Part shown: positions 6,588 through 14,581 of the stretch, piece after piece
How positions within the stretch are numbered: position 1 is the stretch's first letter
How the letters are laid out: each line of letters starts with the position of its first letter
Assembly: GCF_014334055.1 (NCBI RefSeq)
Contig: NZ_CP060490.1
Coordinates: 2,108,001-2,172,000, forward strand
Reading direction: 5' to 3'
DNA from: Oscillibacter hominis
GTDB taxonomy: Bacteria > Bacillota > Clostridia > Oscillospirales > Oscillospiraceae
DNA: 64,000 nucleotides
Made by a program: the position numbers and the translations under genes
Notes under the pieces: generated by a model
Database searches by the model: none
Seen by the model: the letters and a program-made list of their open reading frames with translations, nothing else
What the model was told of the DNA's origin: nothing

Positions 6588-9506
6588 ATGGAGACAAATG
6601 ATATCCCTTCCGCACTCACCCTTGAATTATACAGCCTTGGGCAGTTCGCCATGCGCGCAGCCCAAGGCTTATGTTGCATTTACCTCTATTGTGCGCCCCA
6701 CGGGCAAACGGAGGACTTCTTTTTTGTGGATCCAAAGGGGACGGAGATTCCGGAATCCATCCGGCGCCTGTTGGAGCAGCTTGCGAAGGGCGGCACGGCC
6801 GCCCCTGCAGAAGACGGGCGCTATTTTGCCCGGCAGCTCCGCCTGCCGGAGGGCGGAGCTTTCGGCGCGGCCTGCTTTGTCCGCGCCGGCGGCCCTTGGC
6901 CGGAGGCGGAGCACCCGCTGTTGGAGAGCATCGCTGCCGTCTACGCCTATGCGCTGCGGGCCGAGTGGGACCGGCGGGACGCCACTTTGCAGCATTGGGT
7001 CTGGAACAAGATGATGGACAGCACCAATGCCTGCATTTATGTCACCGATCCCGAGACCGATGAGATTCTCTTTATGAACCGGGCCATGAAGCAGGCTTAC
7101 GGCCTGGAGGACCCGGAGGGGAAGCTCTGCTGGCAGTTACTTCAGCTTGGCCAGCAGGGCCGGTGCGCCTTTTGCCCGGTCCAGATGCTGACTCAGGACG
7201 GCAGTGCGCCTTCCTATGTGTGGGAGGAGCAAAACCCCATCACCGGGCGCACCTATGAAAATTATGACAGCCTGATGCGCTGGACCGATGGACGGATGGT
7301 GCATTTCCAGCACTCCACCGACGTTACCGAAGCACGCCGGCTCTATCGGGCCGCCATGATCGATGAGCTCACCGGGGCCCTCAGCCGGCGGGCCGGCAAA
7401 GAGGCCCTCTCCCACCTGTTGGAAAAGGCCGGCGAACCGCTGTGCGTGTGCATGCTGGATATCAATGGCTTGAAGTCGGTCAACGACCTCCACGGCCATG
7501 CTGCCGGCGACAGCCTTCTCAAGGGCGTGGCCTCCGCGGTGTGCCGGCTGCTCCACGGGGAGGAGTTCTTCATGCGCTTGAGTGGGGATGAGTTCGTGGT
7601 CGTGCTGCCGGGTGTGCGCCAGGCCGAGGCTGCGGCCCGGATGCAGGCGATGCTGGAGGAGTTTGCCCGGGAGCGGCCAGCCTTCTTTCCGGAGGGGGAC
7701 GCCTTTTGCTACGGTGTCATCGAGGTGCGGGAGCAGATTCCCATGCAGGATGTGCTGGCCCGGGCGGATGAGCGCATGTATCAGCAAAAGCGCAGCCTCC
7801 ACATCCGCCGTGCCGAGGCGCTGCTGAACCAGCCCCGGAGCGGGGAACCCAGCGCCCCGTTCTCCTATGATGCCAACCTGCTCTATGACGCCCTGGTGGC
7901 AAGCACCGACGACTATGTCTATGTCTGCGATATGAAAACCGGCGTCTTCCGCTATACGCCCGCCATGGTAGCGGAGTTCGGCCTGCCCGGCGAGGTTATC
8001 CCCAATGCGGCGGCGGTCTGGGGCGCCAAAGTCCATCCCCACGACAAGCGGGTCTTCCTGGAATCCAACCAGGAGATCATCGATGGGCGAACGGATGTCC
8101 ACTGTGTGGAGTACCGGGCCCAGAACGTGCGGGGGGAATGGCTGTGGCTGCGCTGCCGGGGCCATCTCCAGCGGGATAAGGCCGGCGATCCCACCCTGTT
8201 CGCGGGGTTCATCACCAACCTTGGAAAAAAGAACAAGCTGGACCCGCTGACAGGCCTCTTCAACAAATTTGAGCTGGAAAACGACATGCTCCAGCTGCTG
8301 AGCGGCCCCCATCCAAAGCCTCTGACCTTTATGATGTTAGGCCTCGACGGATTCAAGCACATCAACTCCCTGTACGACCGTGTGTTCGGCGATGAGGTCA
8401 TCCGCCTTGTGGCCCACAGGCTGCGCTCCCTGCTGCCCCCCAACTCCACCGTATACCGGCTGGACGGCGATGAGTTCGCCATATTGATGCGCGGCAGCAG
8501 CCGCACCGCCGCGGACCAGCTGTTCTATCTCATCCGGGCGTCTTTCAGCGAGCAGCAGGTCTTCGACGGGAAGAAGTTCTACTGCACCCTCTCCGGCGGC
8601 TGCGTGTTTGCGCCGGACGATGGCCGCTCCTACGTGGAGCTGGCCCGCTGCGCCTCCTATGCACTGGAATACGCCAAGCGGCGGGGCAAAAACCGTCTGG
8701 AGTGCTATCGCCACGAGATCGTGGCGGGCCGGCGCCGCACCCTTGAGCTGACGGAGCTGCTGCGGGAAAGTGTGGAGCATGACTTTGAGAACTTTGAAAT
8801 GTATTATCAGCCCGTCTTCAACGCCTCCCGCCAGGTGATCGGCGCCGAGGCGCTGGCCAGATGGAGCTGCGCCAAGTACGGCCCGGTCTCCCCGGTGGAG
8901 TTCATCCCCCTGCTGGAGCAGAGCGGGCTGATCCTGCCGGTGGGGCGCTGGATTTTCCGGGAGGTCCTGTCCACCTGCGTCAGCTGGGAACAGGATGCCC
9001 CTGACTTCGCCATCAGCATCAACCTCTCCTATCTCCAGCTCCAGGACGAAAATTTCTGCTCCTTCATGCTGGACACTATAAAGGAGTTGGGCGCCAATCC
9101 CCGCCATATTGTGCTGGAGCTGACGGAAAGCTATCTTGCCGCCAACATGGACCGGGTGGCGCAGCTGCTCACCGAAATCCGGCGCAGCGGCATCCGCATT
9201 GCGATGGACGACTTTGGCACCGGCTACTCCTCCCTGGGCGTCCTGAAATCCGCGCCCATCGATATTGCCAAGATCGACCGGGCGTTTGTCAAGGGCATCC
9301 AGTCCAGCACCTTCGACAGCGCCTTTTTGCGCCTTGTGGTGGAGCTGTGCAGCGTGCTGGGCATCGACACGTGCCTGGAGGGCGTGGAGACGGAGGACGA
9401 ATTTGACGCTGTGCTCCCAATGTCCCTCAGCTACATCCAGGGGTTTTTGTTGGGCCGTCCCCTGCCCGCAGAGGAGTTCCGCCGCAGGTTTTTGCTTCAC
9501 TCATAA
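6588..9506 (+). CDS. PAS-GGDEF-PAS-GGDEF-EAL cyclic-di-GMP signalling protein
   Basis: About 972 residues. Order: an unassigned N-terminal sensor-like region (1-135), a PAS-like domain (about 138-245), GGDEF 1 (about 256-410), a second PAS/PAC (about 425-545), GGDEF 2 (about 548-705) and EAL (about 715-965). The active motifs deviate: GGDEF 1 reads SGDEF (S332) and GGDEF 2 reads DGDEF (D626). The EAL domain keeps E754 in EALAR and the DDFGTGYSSL loop at 874-883, so phosphodiesterase activity is credible while cyclase activity is uncertain. No transmembrane helix is apparent, so it is probably cytosolic. The start is the ATG at 6588, seven bases after AAAGGGGG; open frame continues upstream to 6402 without a ribosome site. 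Confidence 0.88.
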   Translation: METNDIPSALTLELYSLGQFAMRAAQGLCCIYLYCAPHGQTEDFFFVDPKGTEIPESIRRLLEQLAKGGTAAPAEDGRYFARQLRLPEGGAFGAACFVRAGGPWPEAEHPLLESIAAVYAYALRAEWDRRDATLQHWVWNKMMDSTNACIYVTDPETDEILFMNRAMKQAYGLEDPEGKLCWQLLQLGQQGRCAFCPVQMLTQDGSAPSYVWEEQNPITGRTYENYDSLMRWTDGRMVHFQHSTDVTEARRLYRAAMIDELTGALSRRAGKEALSHLLEKAGEPLCVCMLDINGLKSVNDLHGHAAGDSLLKGVASAVCRLLHGEEFFMRLSGDEFVVVLPGVRQAEAAARMQAMLEEFARERPAFFPEGDAFCYGVIEVREQIPMQDVLARADERMYQQKRSLHIRRAEALLNQPRSGEPSAPFSYDANLLYDALVASTDDYVYVCDMKTGVFRYTPAMVAEFGLPGEVIPNAAAVWGAKVHPHDKRVFLESNQEIIDGRTDVHCVEYRAQNVRGEWLWLRCRGHLQRDKAGDPTLFAGFITNLGKKNKLDPLTGLFNKFELENDMLQLLSGPHPKPLTFMMLGLDGFKHINSLYDRVFGDEVIRLVAHRLRSLLPPNSTVYRLDGDEFAILMRGSSRTAADQLFYLIRASFSEQQVFDGKKFYCTLSGGCVFAPDDGRSYVELARCASYALEYAKRRGKNRLECYRHEIVAGRRRTLELTELLRESVEHDFENFEMYYQPVFNASRQVIGAEALARWSCAKYGPVSPVEFIPLLEQSGLILPVGRWIFREVLSTCVSWEQDAPDFAISINLSYLQLQDENFCSFMLDTIKELGANPRHIVLELTESYLAANMDRVAQLLTEIRRSGIRIAMDDFGTGYSSLGVLKSAPIDIAKIDRAFVKGIQSSTFDSAFLRLVVELCSVLGIDTCLEGVETEDEFDAVLPMSLSYIQGFLLGRPLPAEEFRRRFLLHS

Positions 9507-9512
9507 TTTTTA

Positions 9513-9545
9513 AGGGGCGCCGTATGGATCATACGGCGCCCTTCT
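9513..9545 (+). terminator. Rho-independent terminator after the GGDEF/EAL gene
   Basis: GGGCGCCGTAT (9515-9525) pairs with ATACGGCGCCC (9531-9541) around GGATC, followed by TTCT. Confidence 0.75.
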
Positions 9546-9631
9546 CGCGTACAGGGAAGCCATTAAAACGCGAAAAACCGGGCATCTTATCCATATCGCC
9601 TCTCCGGGAAAAGTTATTTTCCCGGAAGTAG

Positions 9632-9991
9632 TATACAAATTTATACAGTCGTGGTATACTAATAGAAATAGGGAATTGGATCGGCTCTGCTGGCCGTCTT
9701 TTGAGCTGTTTGGATGCGTGTCGTCCGCAGACGGACAGACTTCGGCATGGTCCTCCCATTTGAATTGTATTGAACCGGTGGTTTCACTCCGGTTTTATAG
9801 ATGACAATCCCAATCGAAAAGCGGATGCGTTCCCTCTTCCCGACGGCGTAACGGGGCCGGCCGGGAGCGGGCGTCCACTTTCCGCGGTGAAGCTGTGCAG
9901 CATCACCGCTTACTTTTGTGCGGCCTTTTCGCGTCTGCTGTCCGGGGGATTCTCTACATATTTTGATAAGCAAAAGGAGTATTCAGAATTT
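9632..9991 (+). promoter_or_regulatory. RNase J promoter and long 5' leader (no gene)
   Basis: TATACA (9632-9637) and TATACT (9655-9660), 17 bases apart, could start transcription near 9667, leaving a leader of about 325 bases before the ATG at 9992. The leader holds a short hairpin (GTCCG/CGGAC around 9727-9740) and an AACCGG/CCGGTT stem at about 9773-9796 followed by TTTTAT, which resembles a weak terminator. RNase J and RNase E mRNAs often have long autoregulated leaders; that link is only an inference here. Confidence 0.4.
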
Positions 9992-11647
9992 ATGGCAGAA
10001 AAAATGAAAATCATCCCTCTTGGCGGACTCGACGAGATCGGCAAGAACATGACCGTATACGAATTCGGCGGTGAGATCATCGTGGTGGACTGCGGCATGG
10101 CCTTCCCGGGTGACGACCTCTATGGCATTGACCTGGTGATTCCCGATGTGAGCTATCTCATCAAGAACCGGAGCCGCATCCGCGGACTGTTTCTGACCCA
10201 CGGGCACGAGGATCACATCGGCGCCATCCCCTATGTGCTCAAGCAGGTGAACATGCCCATCTACTGCACCCGCCTCACCGCTGGGCTGGTCAAGCTCAAG
10301 CTGGAGGAGCATGGCCTCATCAAGTCCACCAAGCTCATCACTGTGGAGGCCGGCGAGACAGTCCGGGCCGGGAAGTTCAACGTGGAGTTCATCCACGTGA
10401 ACCACTCCATCGCCGACTCCGTGGCCTTTGCCATCCACACGCACATGGGCACCGTGGTCCATACCGGCGACTTCAAGATCGACTCCACGCCCATCGATGG
10501 CGAGGTCATCGACCTTGCGCGCCTGGGCGAACTGGGCAAGGAGGGTGTGCTGGCCCTGTGCGCCGATTCCACCAACGTGGAGCGGCCCGGCTTCACCATG
10601 AGCGAAAAAGCGGTGGGCCACACCTTCAAGCGATTGTTCGCCGGCTGCGACCAGCGGATCATCGTCACCACCTTTGCCTCCAACGTCCACCGGATCCAGC
10701 AGGTCATCGATGCCGCCGCGGAAAACGGCCGCAAGGTGGCCGTCACCGGCCGGAGCATGGAGAACATCATGAAGGTCTCCACAGAGCTTGGCTATATGAA
10801 GGTGCCCAAAAATACCCTGATGGACATTGCCAAGATCAAGTCCCTGCCCAAAAACAAGCAGGTCATCGTCACCACCGGCAGCCAGGGCGAGGAGATGTCC
10901 GCCCTGTACCGTATGGCTTTCTCCACCCACAAGCAGATCGACGTGGGCCCCGGCGACAAGGTCATCATCTCCGCCTCCGCCATCCCCGGCAACGAAAAAA
11001 CCGTCAGCCGGGTGGTCAACGAACTCTTCCGCAAGGGCGTGGAGGTCTGCTACAACCGCAGCGATATGCTCCACGTCTCCGGCCACGCCTGCCAGGAGGA
11101 ACTGAAGATCATCCACGCCCTGACCCGGCCCCGGTTCTTCGTTCCGCTCCACGGCGAGCAGCGGATGCTGCAAATTCACTCCCGCCTGGCCCAGGACATG
11201 GGCATCGAGCCCAACCACGTGGCCATTGCGGAAAACGGCAGCATCATTGAGCTGACTGCCAAGACCATGAAGATCAATGGCTCTGTCCCCTCCGGCGAGG
11301 TGTTTGTGGACGGCTCCGGCGTGGGCGACGTGGGCGCGGTGGTCCTGCGGGACCGCAAGCGCCTGGCAGAGGACGGCATGGTGGTTGTGGTGCTGCCCGT
11401 ATCCGCACAAAACGGCGCGCTGCTCTCCCCGCCCGAGATCATCACCCGCGGCTTCATCTATGTGAAGGAGTCGGAGAGCTTGATGACGGAGCTTCAAAAC
11501 GTGGCCATGGAGGCCGCCGAGTCCAGCTCCCACAAGCGCCGGGACGACGGCGAGCTGCGGGGCACGGTGAAGTCCGCGGTCAGCAACTACCTCTTCAAAA
11601 CCACCAAGCGCAGCCCCATGGTCATTCCCGTTGTGACCCGGCTGTGA
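9992..11647 (+). CDS. rnj: Ribonuclease J
   Basis: The 551-residue protein is a beta-CASP metallo-beta-lactamase: the metal motif THGHEDHIG at 69-77, the second His motif in FIHVNHSIADS, HTGDFK, TGSQGE, and HVSGHA near the beta-CASP/lactamase junction, followed by a C-terminal domain. RNase J is the 5'-to-3' exonuclease and endonuclease of Firmicutes mRNA decay and rRNA maturation. Length matches RNase J1/J2. The start at 9992 (MAEKMKIIPLGG) agrees with family N-termini, and AAAGGAG lies 12 bases upstream. Confidence 0.95.
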   Translation: MAEKMKIIPLGGLDEIGKNMTVYEFGGEIIVVDCGMAFPGDDLYGIDLVIPDVSYLIKNRSRIRGLFLTHGHEDHIGAIPYVLKQVNMPIYCTRLTAGLVKLKLEEHGLIKSTKLITVEAGETVRAGKFNVEFIHVNHSIADSVAFAIHTHMGTVVHTGDFKIDSTPIDGEVIDLARLGELGKEGVLALCADSTNVERPGFTMSEKAVGHTFKRLFAGCDQRIIVTTFASNVHRIQQVIDAAAENGRKVAVTGRSMENIMKVSTELGYMKVPKNTLMDIAKIKSLPKNKQVIVTTGSQGEEMSALYRMAFSTHKQIDVGPGDKVIISASAIPGNEKTVSRVVNELFRKGVEVCYNRSDMLHVSGHACQEELKIIHALTRPRFFVPLHGEQRMLQIHSRLAQDMGIEPNHVAIAENGSIIELTAKTMKINGSVPSGEVFVDGSGVGDVGAVVLRDRKRLAEDGMVVVVLPVSAQNGALLSPPEIITRGFIYVKESESLMTELQNVAMEAAESSSHKRRDDGELRGTVKSAVSNYLFKTTKRSPMVIPVVTRL

Positions 11648-11666
11648 TTTCCTGATTGAATCAAAA

Positions 11667-11706
11667 AAAGAGGCGCGTCCGGTAAGGACGCGCCTCTTTC
11701 TTTTTT
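11667..11706. terminator. Bidirectional terminator between rnj and the ABC-F gene
   Basis: A perfect stem AAAGAGGCGCGTCC / GGACGCGCCTCTTT with loop GGTAA spans 11667-11699. A T-rich run follows on the plus strand and an A-rich run precedes it, so it can serve both converging genes. Confidence 0.88.
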
Positions 11707-11714
11707 GCTGCCGG

Positions 11715-13193
11715 CTACAGTTCCACTACTGCCGTGGCCGTGTTTTCCCGGAAGGCGGCGTCGTGCTCCACAAAGAGCATGGTGGGCTGAACCTCCCGGA
11801 TCAGCTCCTCCACCTGCATGCGGGAGTAGATGTCAATGTAGTTCAGCGGCTCGTCCCAAACATACAGGTGGGCGCTCTCAGAGAGGCTCCGGGCGATGAG
11901 CACCTTTTTCTTCTGCCCCTCGGAGTACTCGCTCAGGTCCTTTTCAAACTGAACCCGATTGAAGTCCAGCTTGCGCAATATGGCCAAAAACAGCGTCTCA
12001 TCCACACGGCAGTCCCGGGCATAGGACCGCAGCGATCCCCGCAGCCCTTCCGTGCTCTGGGGCACATAGGAGATGGCCAGCCGATCCGGGACCGTACACA
12101 CGCCGGTGTGGGGCACTTCCTCCCCGCAGATCAGCCGCAGCAGGCTGGATTTCCCGCAGCCGTTGCGGCCGCTCAGGGCGATCCGATCCCCCCGGTGCAG
12201 CGTGAAGCTTACCGGAGCGCAGACCTGGCGGCCGTCATAGGCCACGGACACATCCCGCAGCTCCACCAGCCGGGAAGTGTGGTACGAAAGTGGGTGGAGC
12301 TTAAGCGGCTCCGCCTTCTCCACGTTTTTCAAAAGCTCCGTCTTTTCCTCCGCGGCCTTTCTCCGTCGCTGCTCGATGGACTTGGAGCGCTGCATCATCT
12401 TGGCCGCCTTGTGGCCCACAAAGCCACGGTCCGGCCGCAGACCGGAGGCATCCGCATGGAACTTCTCCTTCTCCGTCCGGCTTGACCACTTTGCCGCCCG
12501 GTCAGCAGCCGACTGGAGGCGGCCGATATCCTGGCGGAGCTGTTCATTGCGCTCCATTTCCCAGGCATCCTGGCGCTTCTTGTTCTCCCACCAGGAGGAA
12601 AAGGTCCCCCGCTGCACTTCCACATCGGACCTGTTGATGGAGAGGATATGATCCACACATCCGTCCAAAAAGGCCCGGTCATGGGAGACCAGGATAAATC
12701 CCCGTTTTCCCCCAAGGTAGGCGGCTACTGCTCTCCGGGCTTCGGCGTCCAGGTGGTTGGTGGGCTCATCCAGCAGCAAAAACCGGTTTTCCCTGCAAAA
12801 GAGGGCCGCTAAGTGTACTTTGACCTGCTCGCCGTTGGACAATGTGGAAAAGGGGCGGAGAAGCACCGATTCGTCCACCTTCAGCTGCCCTATCTCCCGG
12901 AGCAGCTCCCACTCCATGGCCTCCGGGCACACCTGGGCCAGCACGTCCGCCGTGGGGAGCGACGGGTCTTCCACCGGGGTTGGAAAGTAGTCAAAGCCCA
13001 CCGGGGCATCGATGGAGCCCTCATAGTCATACTCCCCCTGAAGCAGGCGCAGCAGCGTGGTCTTGCCCCGTCCGTTGCGCCCGGTGAGTCCTAATTTCCA
13101 GTTGGTATCGATCCGGAAGCTGACATCCTCAAAAATAGAATCATAGCTTCCCTCATAGGCAAAGGTGAGATTATTCACCTGAATCATAGACAT
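11715..13193 (-). CDS. ABC-F ATPase, Lsa/Vga-like ribosomal protection protein
   Basis: The 492-residue protein has two ABC domains and no membrane segments. Domain 1: Walker A GRNGRGKT (38-45), signature LSNGEQ, Walker B LLLDEPTNHLD. A charged linker follows, then domain 2 with GRNGCGKSS, SEYSEGQ and WDEPLNYID. The second Walker B wording (DEPLNYID) and the N-terminal FDxxWKLGLxGRNGRGKTT-like block are typical of Lsa/Vga-type antibiotic-resistance ABC-F proteins, which remove lincosamides, streptogramin A and pleuromutilins from the ribosome. Start: ATG at 13193 behind AAGGAGG. A leader with a small ORF and terminator lies upstream, as for known drug-inducible ABC-F genes. Actual resistance is not proven by sequence. 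Confidence 0.85.
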   Translation of the reverse strand: MSMIQVNNLTFAYEGSYDSIFEDVSFRIDTNWKLGLTGRNGRGKTTLLRLLQGEYDYEGSIDAPVGFDYFPTPVEDPSLPTADVLAQVCPEAMEWELLREIGQLKVDESVLLRPFSTLSNGEQVKVHLAALFCRENRFLLLDEPTNHLDAEARRAVAAYLGGKRGFILVSHDRAFLDGCVDHILSINRSDVEVQRGTFSSWWENKKRQDAWEMERNEQLRQDIGRLQSAADRAAKWSSRTEKEKFHADASGLRPDRGFVGHKAAKMMQRSKSIEQRRRKAAEEKTELLKNVEKAEPLKLHPLSYHTSRLVELRDVSVAYDGRQVCAPVSFTLHRGDRIALSGRNGCGKSSLLRLICGEEVPHTGVCTVPDRLAISYVPQSTEGLRGSLRSYARDCRVDETLFLAILRKLDFNRVQFEKDLSEYSEGQKKKVLIARSLSESAHLYVWDEPLNYIDIYSRMQVEELIREVQPTMLFVEHDAAFRENTATAVVEL

Positions 13194-13229
13194 ATCTGCA
13201 TTCCTCCTTGGCCCCGCGTCTGCGGGCGT

Positions 13230-13268
13230 AAAAAATGAGCTGCAGGAAAGCGATCTTTCCCGCAGCTC
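13230..13268 (-). terminator. Transcription attenuator in the ABC-F leader
   Basis: Read on the minus strand, a 14-bp stem GAGCTGCGGGAAAG / CTTTCCTGCAGCTC (one G-U pair) with loop ATCG is followed by ATTTTTT. It lies between the promoter and the gene, 37 bases before the start codon, so transcription must read through it to express the ABC-F protein. An exact antiterminator was not resolved by eye. Confidence 0.82.
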
Positions 13269-13379
13269 ACAGCAACGCCAATCCGCCCTCATCCGGGCGC
13301 ACGCATCCTATGGCAAAAAGAAGATACCGTTCACTTTCCTGCTTGCGCGCCAAGGCATACTTCCCCCGGCGCTTTCTTT

Positions 13380-13415
13380 TCAGCAAGAAATGTGACGCAT
13401 CTTCCCAACTCCCAT
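13380..13415 (-). CDS. Putative leader peptide of the ABC-F gene (MGVGKMRHISC or MRHISC)
   Basis: Between the promoter and the attenuator is a tiny ORF ending in TGA at 13380-13382. The shorter version starts at the ATG 13398-13400, eight bases after GGAG; the longer starts at 13415. Stalling of a ribosome on such a leader under antibiotic is the known trigger for antitermination in related genes. The ORF is very short, so chance occurrence is possible. Confidence 0.5.
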   Translation of the reverse strand: MGVGKMRHISC

Positions 13416-13451
13416 CTCTTTGAATTTCGGACAAACGTCCGCTTCCCCTGT

Positions 13452-13480
13452 ATTGTACCGGTCCTTCCCCGCCCTGTCAA
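13452..13480 (-). promoter_or_regulatory. Strong promoter of the ABC-F leader transcript
   Basis: On the minus strand, TTGACA (13475-13480) and TACAAT (13452-13457) are exactly 17 bases apart. The promoter starts right after the DHHW stop codon and gives a leader of about 250 bases. Confidence 0.8.
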
Positions 13481-13483
13481 TGC

Positions 13484-14569
13484 CTACTTCAAAATCCGCC
13501 CGGCGTTGAGGACCTGTACGGAAAAGAGCAGCAGCACATCGTCCGCCGCTTCCAAATCCACGTACTGGGGCAGCAGCTCCGGGGCGATGTAGCGCAGATC
13601 CACCAGGGTGATCTTGCTGTACCCCTCCAACAGGAGCGGCGCAATGGAGCTGCCGAAAGAGTCCCGGAAGAGCACCAGCTCCCGCTCCTCCTCCGCCAAT
13701 GGGTTCTCCACCGTCAGCACCGCCTGGGGCCCGCCCAAAAAGATGTTGTAGCCGTCCAGGGACTCCTCCCACTGGTTCAGGGTATAAACCGGCAGTGTGG
13801 CCGCTGCCTCCGCACTGGTGACCACCGCCCCCTCCGTCGCGGGACTGGTGAGATAGGTCAGCGTCTCCGGCTTTGCCGGAAGGCCGGAGGCGCCGAAGTA
13901 GGCTCCTGTGAACCCATCGATCTCATGGGCTGTGTACCGCCCAGGGTCTGTCCCCTGCAGGCCAAAGCTCTTAAGCAGCGCGTCTGCGGCCGGGAAGAGG
14001 CGCTCCTGCCGCCAATGGGTGTCCGTGGCATAGTAGTCCTCCAGGCGCAGCACATCAAAGAGATCCACATACTCCGCCTCGTCGCCCAGCGAGTCCGCCA
14101 TCCGCTCCACCAGCCGTTCGTAGTCCAGCCCCGGACGGCCCTCCCCGGCGTAGTACCCCTTGTCGGGAATCACTGCCCAGCGGAGGCTGGTTCCCTTTAA
14201 AAAGTCCTCATATACGCCGGCCAGGCGGTCCGCGGCGTAGCCCACCTGCTTTTCATCCAGTGGATACTCCATCTTGCAGAGCACATCCCCGGCCTGATAA
14301 TAGCCGCCGTTGTCCAGCCGTCCCATCACCTTGGTGGAAAACCAGCCCTTTGCCGTCCGCAGCTCCCGGCGCAAAGGCATTTGGTCGGCAAAGTAAACTT
14401 CCAGCCCCTCTCCGTATTCCCTGCTCCAGGAAAGTTGCGGGAGCGTTTGGAGTTTGCGCCGCTCTGCCCGGGAGCTCTCCTGATCCGGCAGCAAAAGCCC
14501 TGCAAGGGAAAAGCCAAGGACCATCAGCCCCAAAAGAGACGCGGTCAGGATTTGTTTCAGCTTGTCCAT
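13484..14569 (-). CDS. DHHW family protein (SGNH-like, partner of MBOAT acyltransferase)
   Basis: The 361-residue protein has an N-terminal membrane anchor or signal helix (about 9-28), followed by an extracytoplasmic domain with DTHW at 183-186 (the DHHW-type Asp/His motif) and FRDSFGSS near residue 300, the likely Ser block. AlgJ/AlgX-like DHHW proteins accept an acyl group carried through the membrane by an MBOAT partner and place it on surface polysaccharide. It is 12 bases downstream of the MBOAT gene, so they are co-transcribed. The target polymer is unknown. Confidence 0.8.
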   Translation of the reverse strand: MDKLKQILTASLLGLMVLGFSLAGLLLPDQESSRAERRKLQTLPQLSWSREYGEGLEVYFADQMPLRRELRTAKGWFSTKVMGRLDNGGYYQAGDVLCKMEYPLDEKQVGYAADRLAGVYEDFLKGTSLRWAVIPDKGYYAGEGRPGLDYERLVERMADSLGDEAEYVDLFDVLRLEDYYATDTHWRQERLFPAADALLKSFGLQGTDPGRYTAHEIDGFTGAYFGASGLPAKPETLTYLTSPATEGAVVTSAEAAATLPVYTLNQWEESLDGYNIFLGGPQAVLTVENPLAEEERELVLFRDSFGSSIAPLLLEGYSKITLVDLRYIAPELLPQYVDLEAADDVLLLFSVQVLNAGRILK

Positions 14570-14581
14570 TCCTTCTCCTCC

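Noticed and set aside
9983..11533. A 516-codon minus-strand open frame
   Set aside because: It is the antisense of RNase J.
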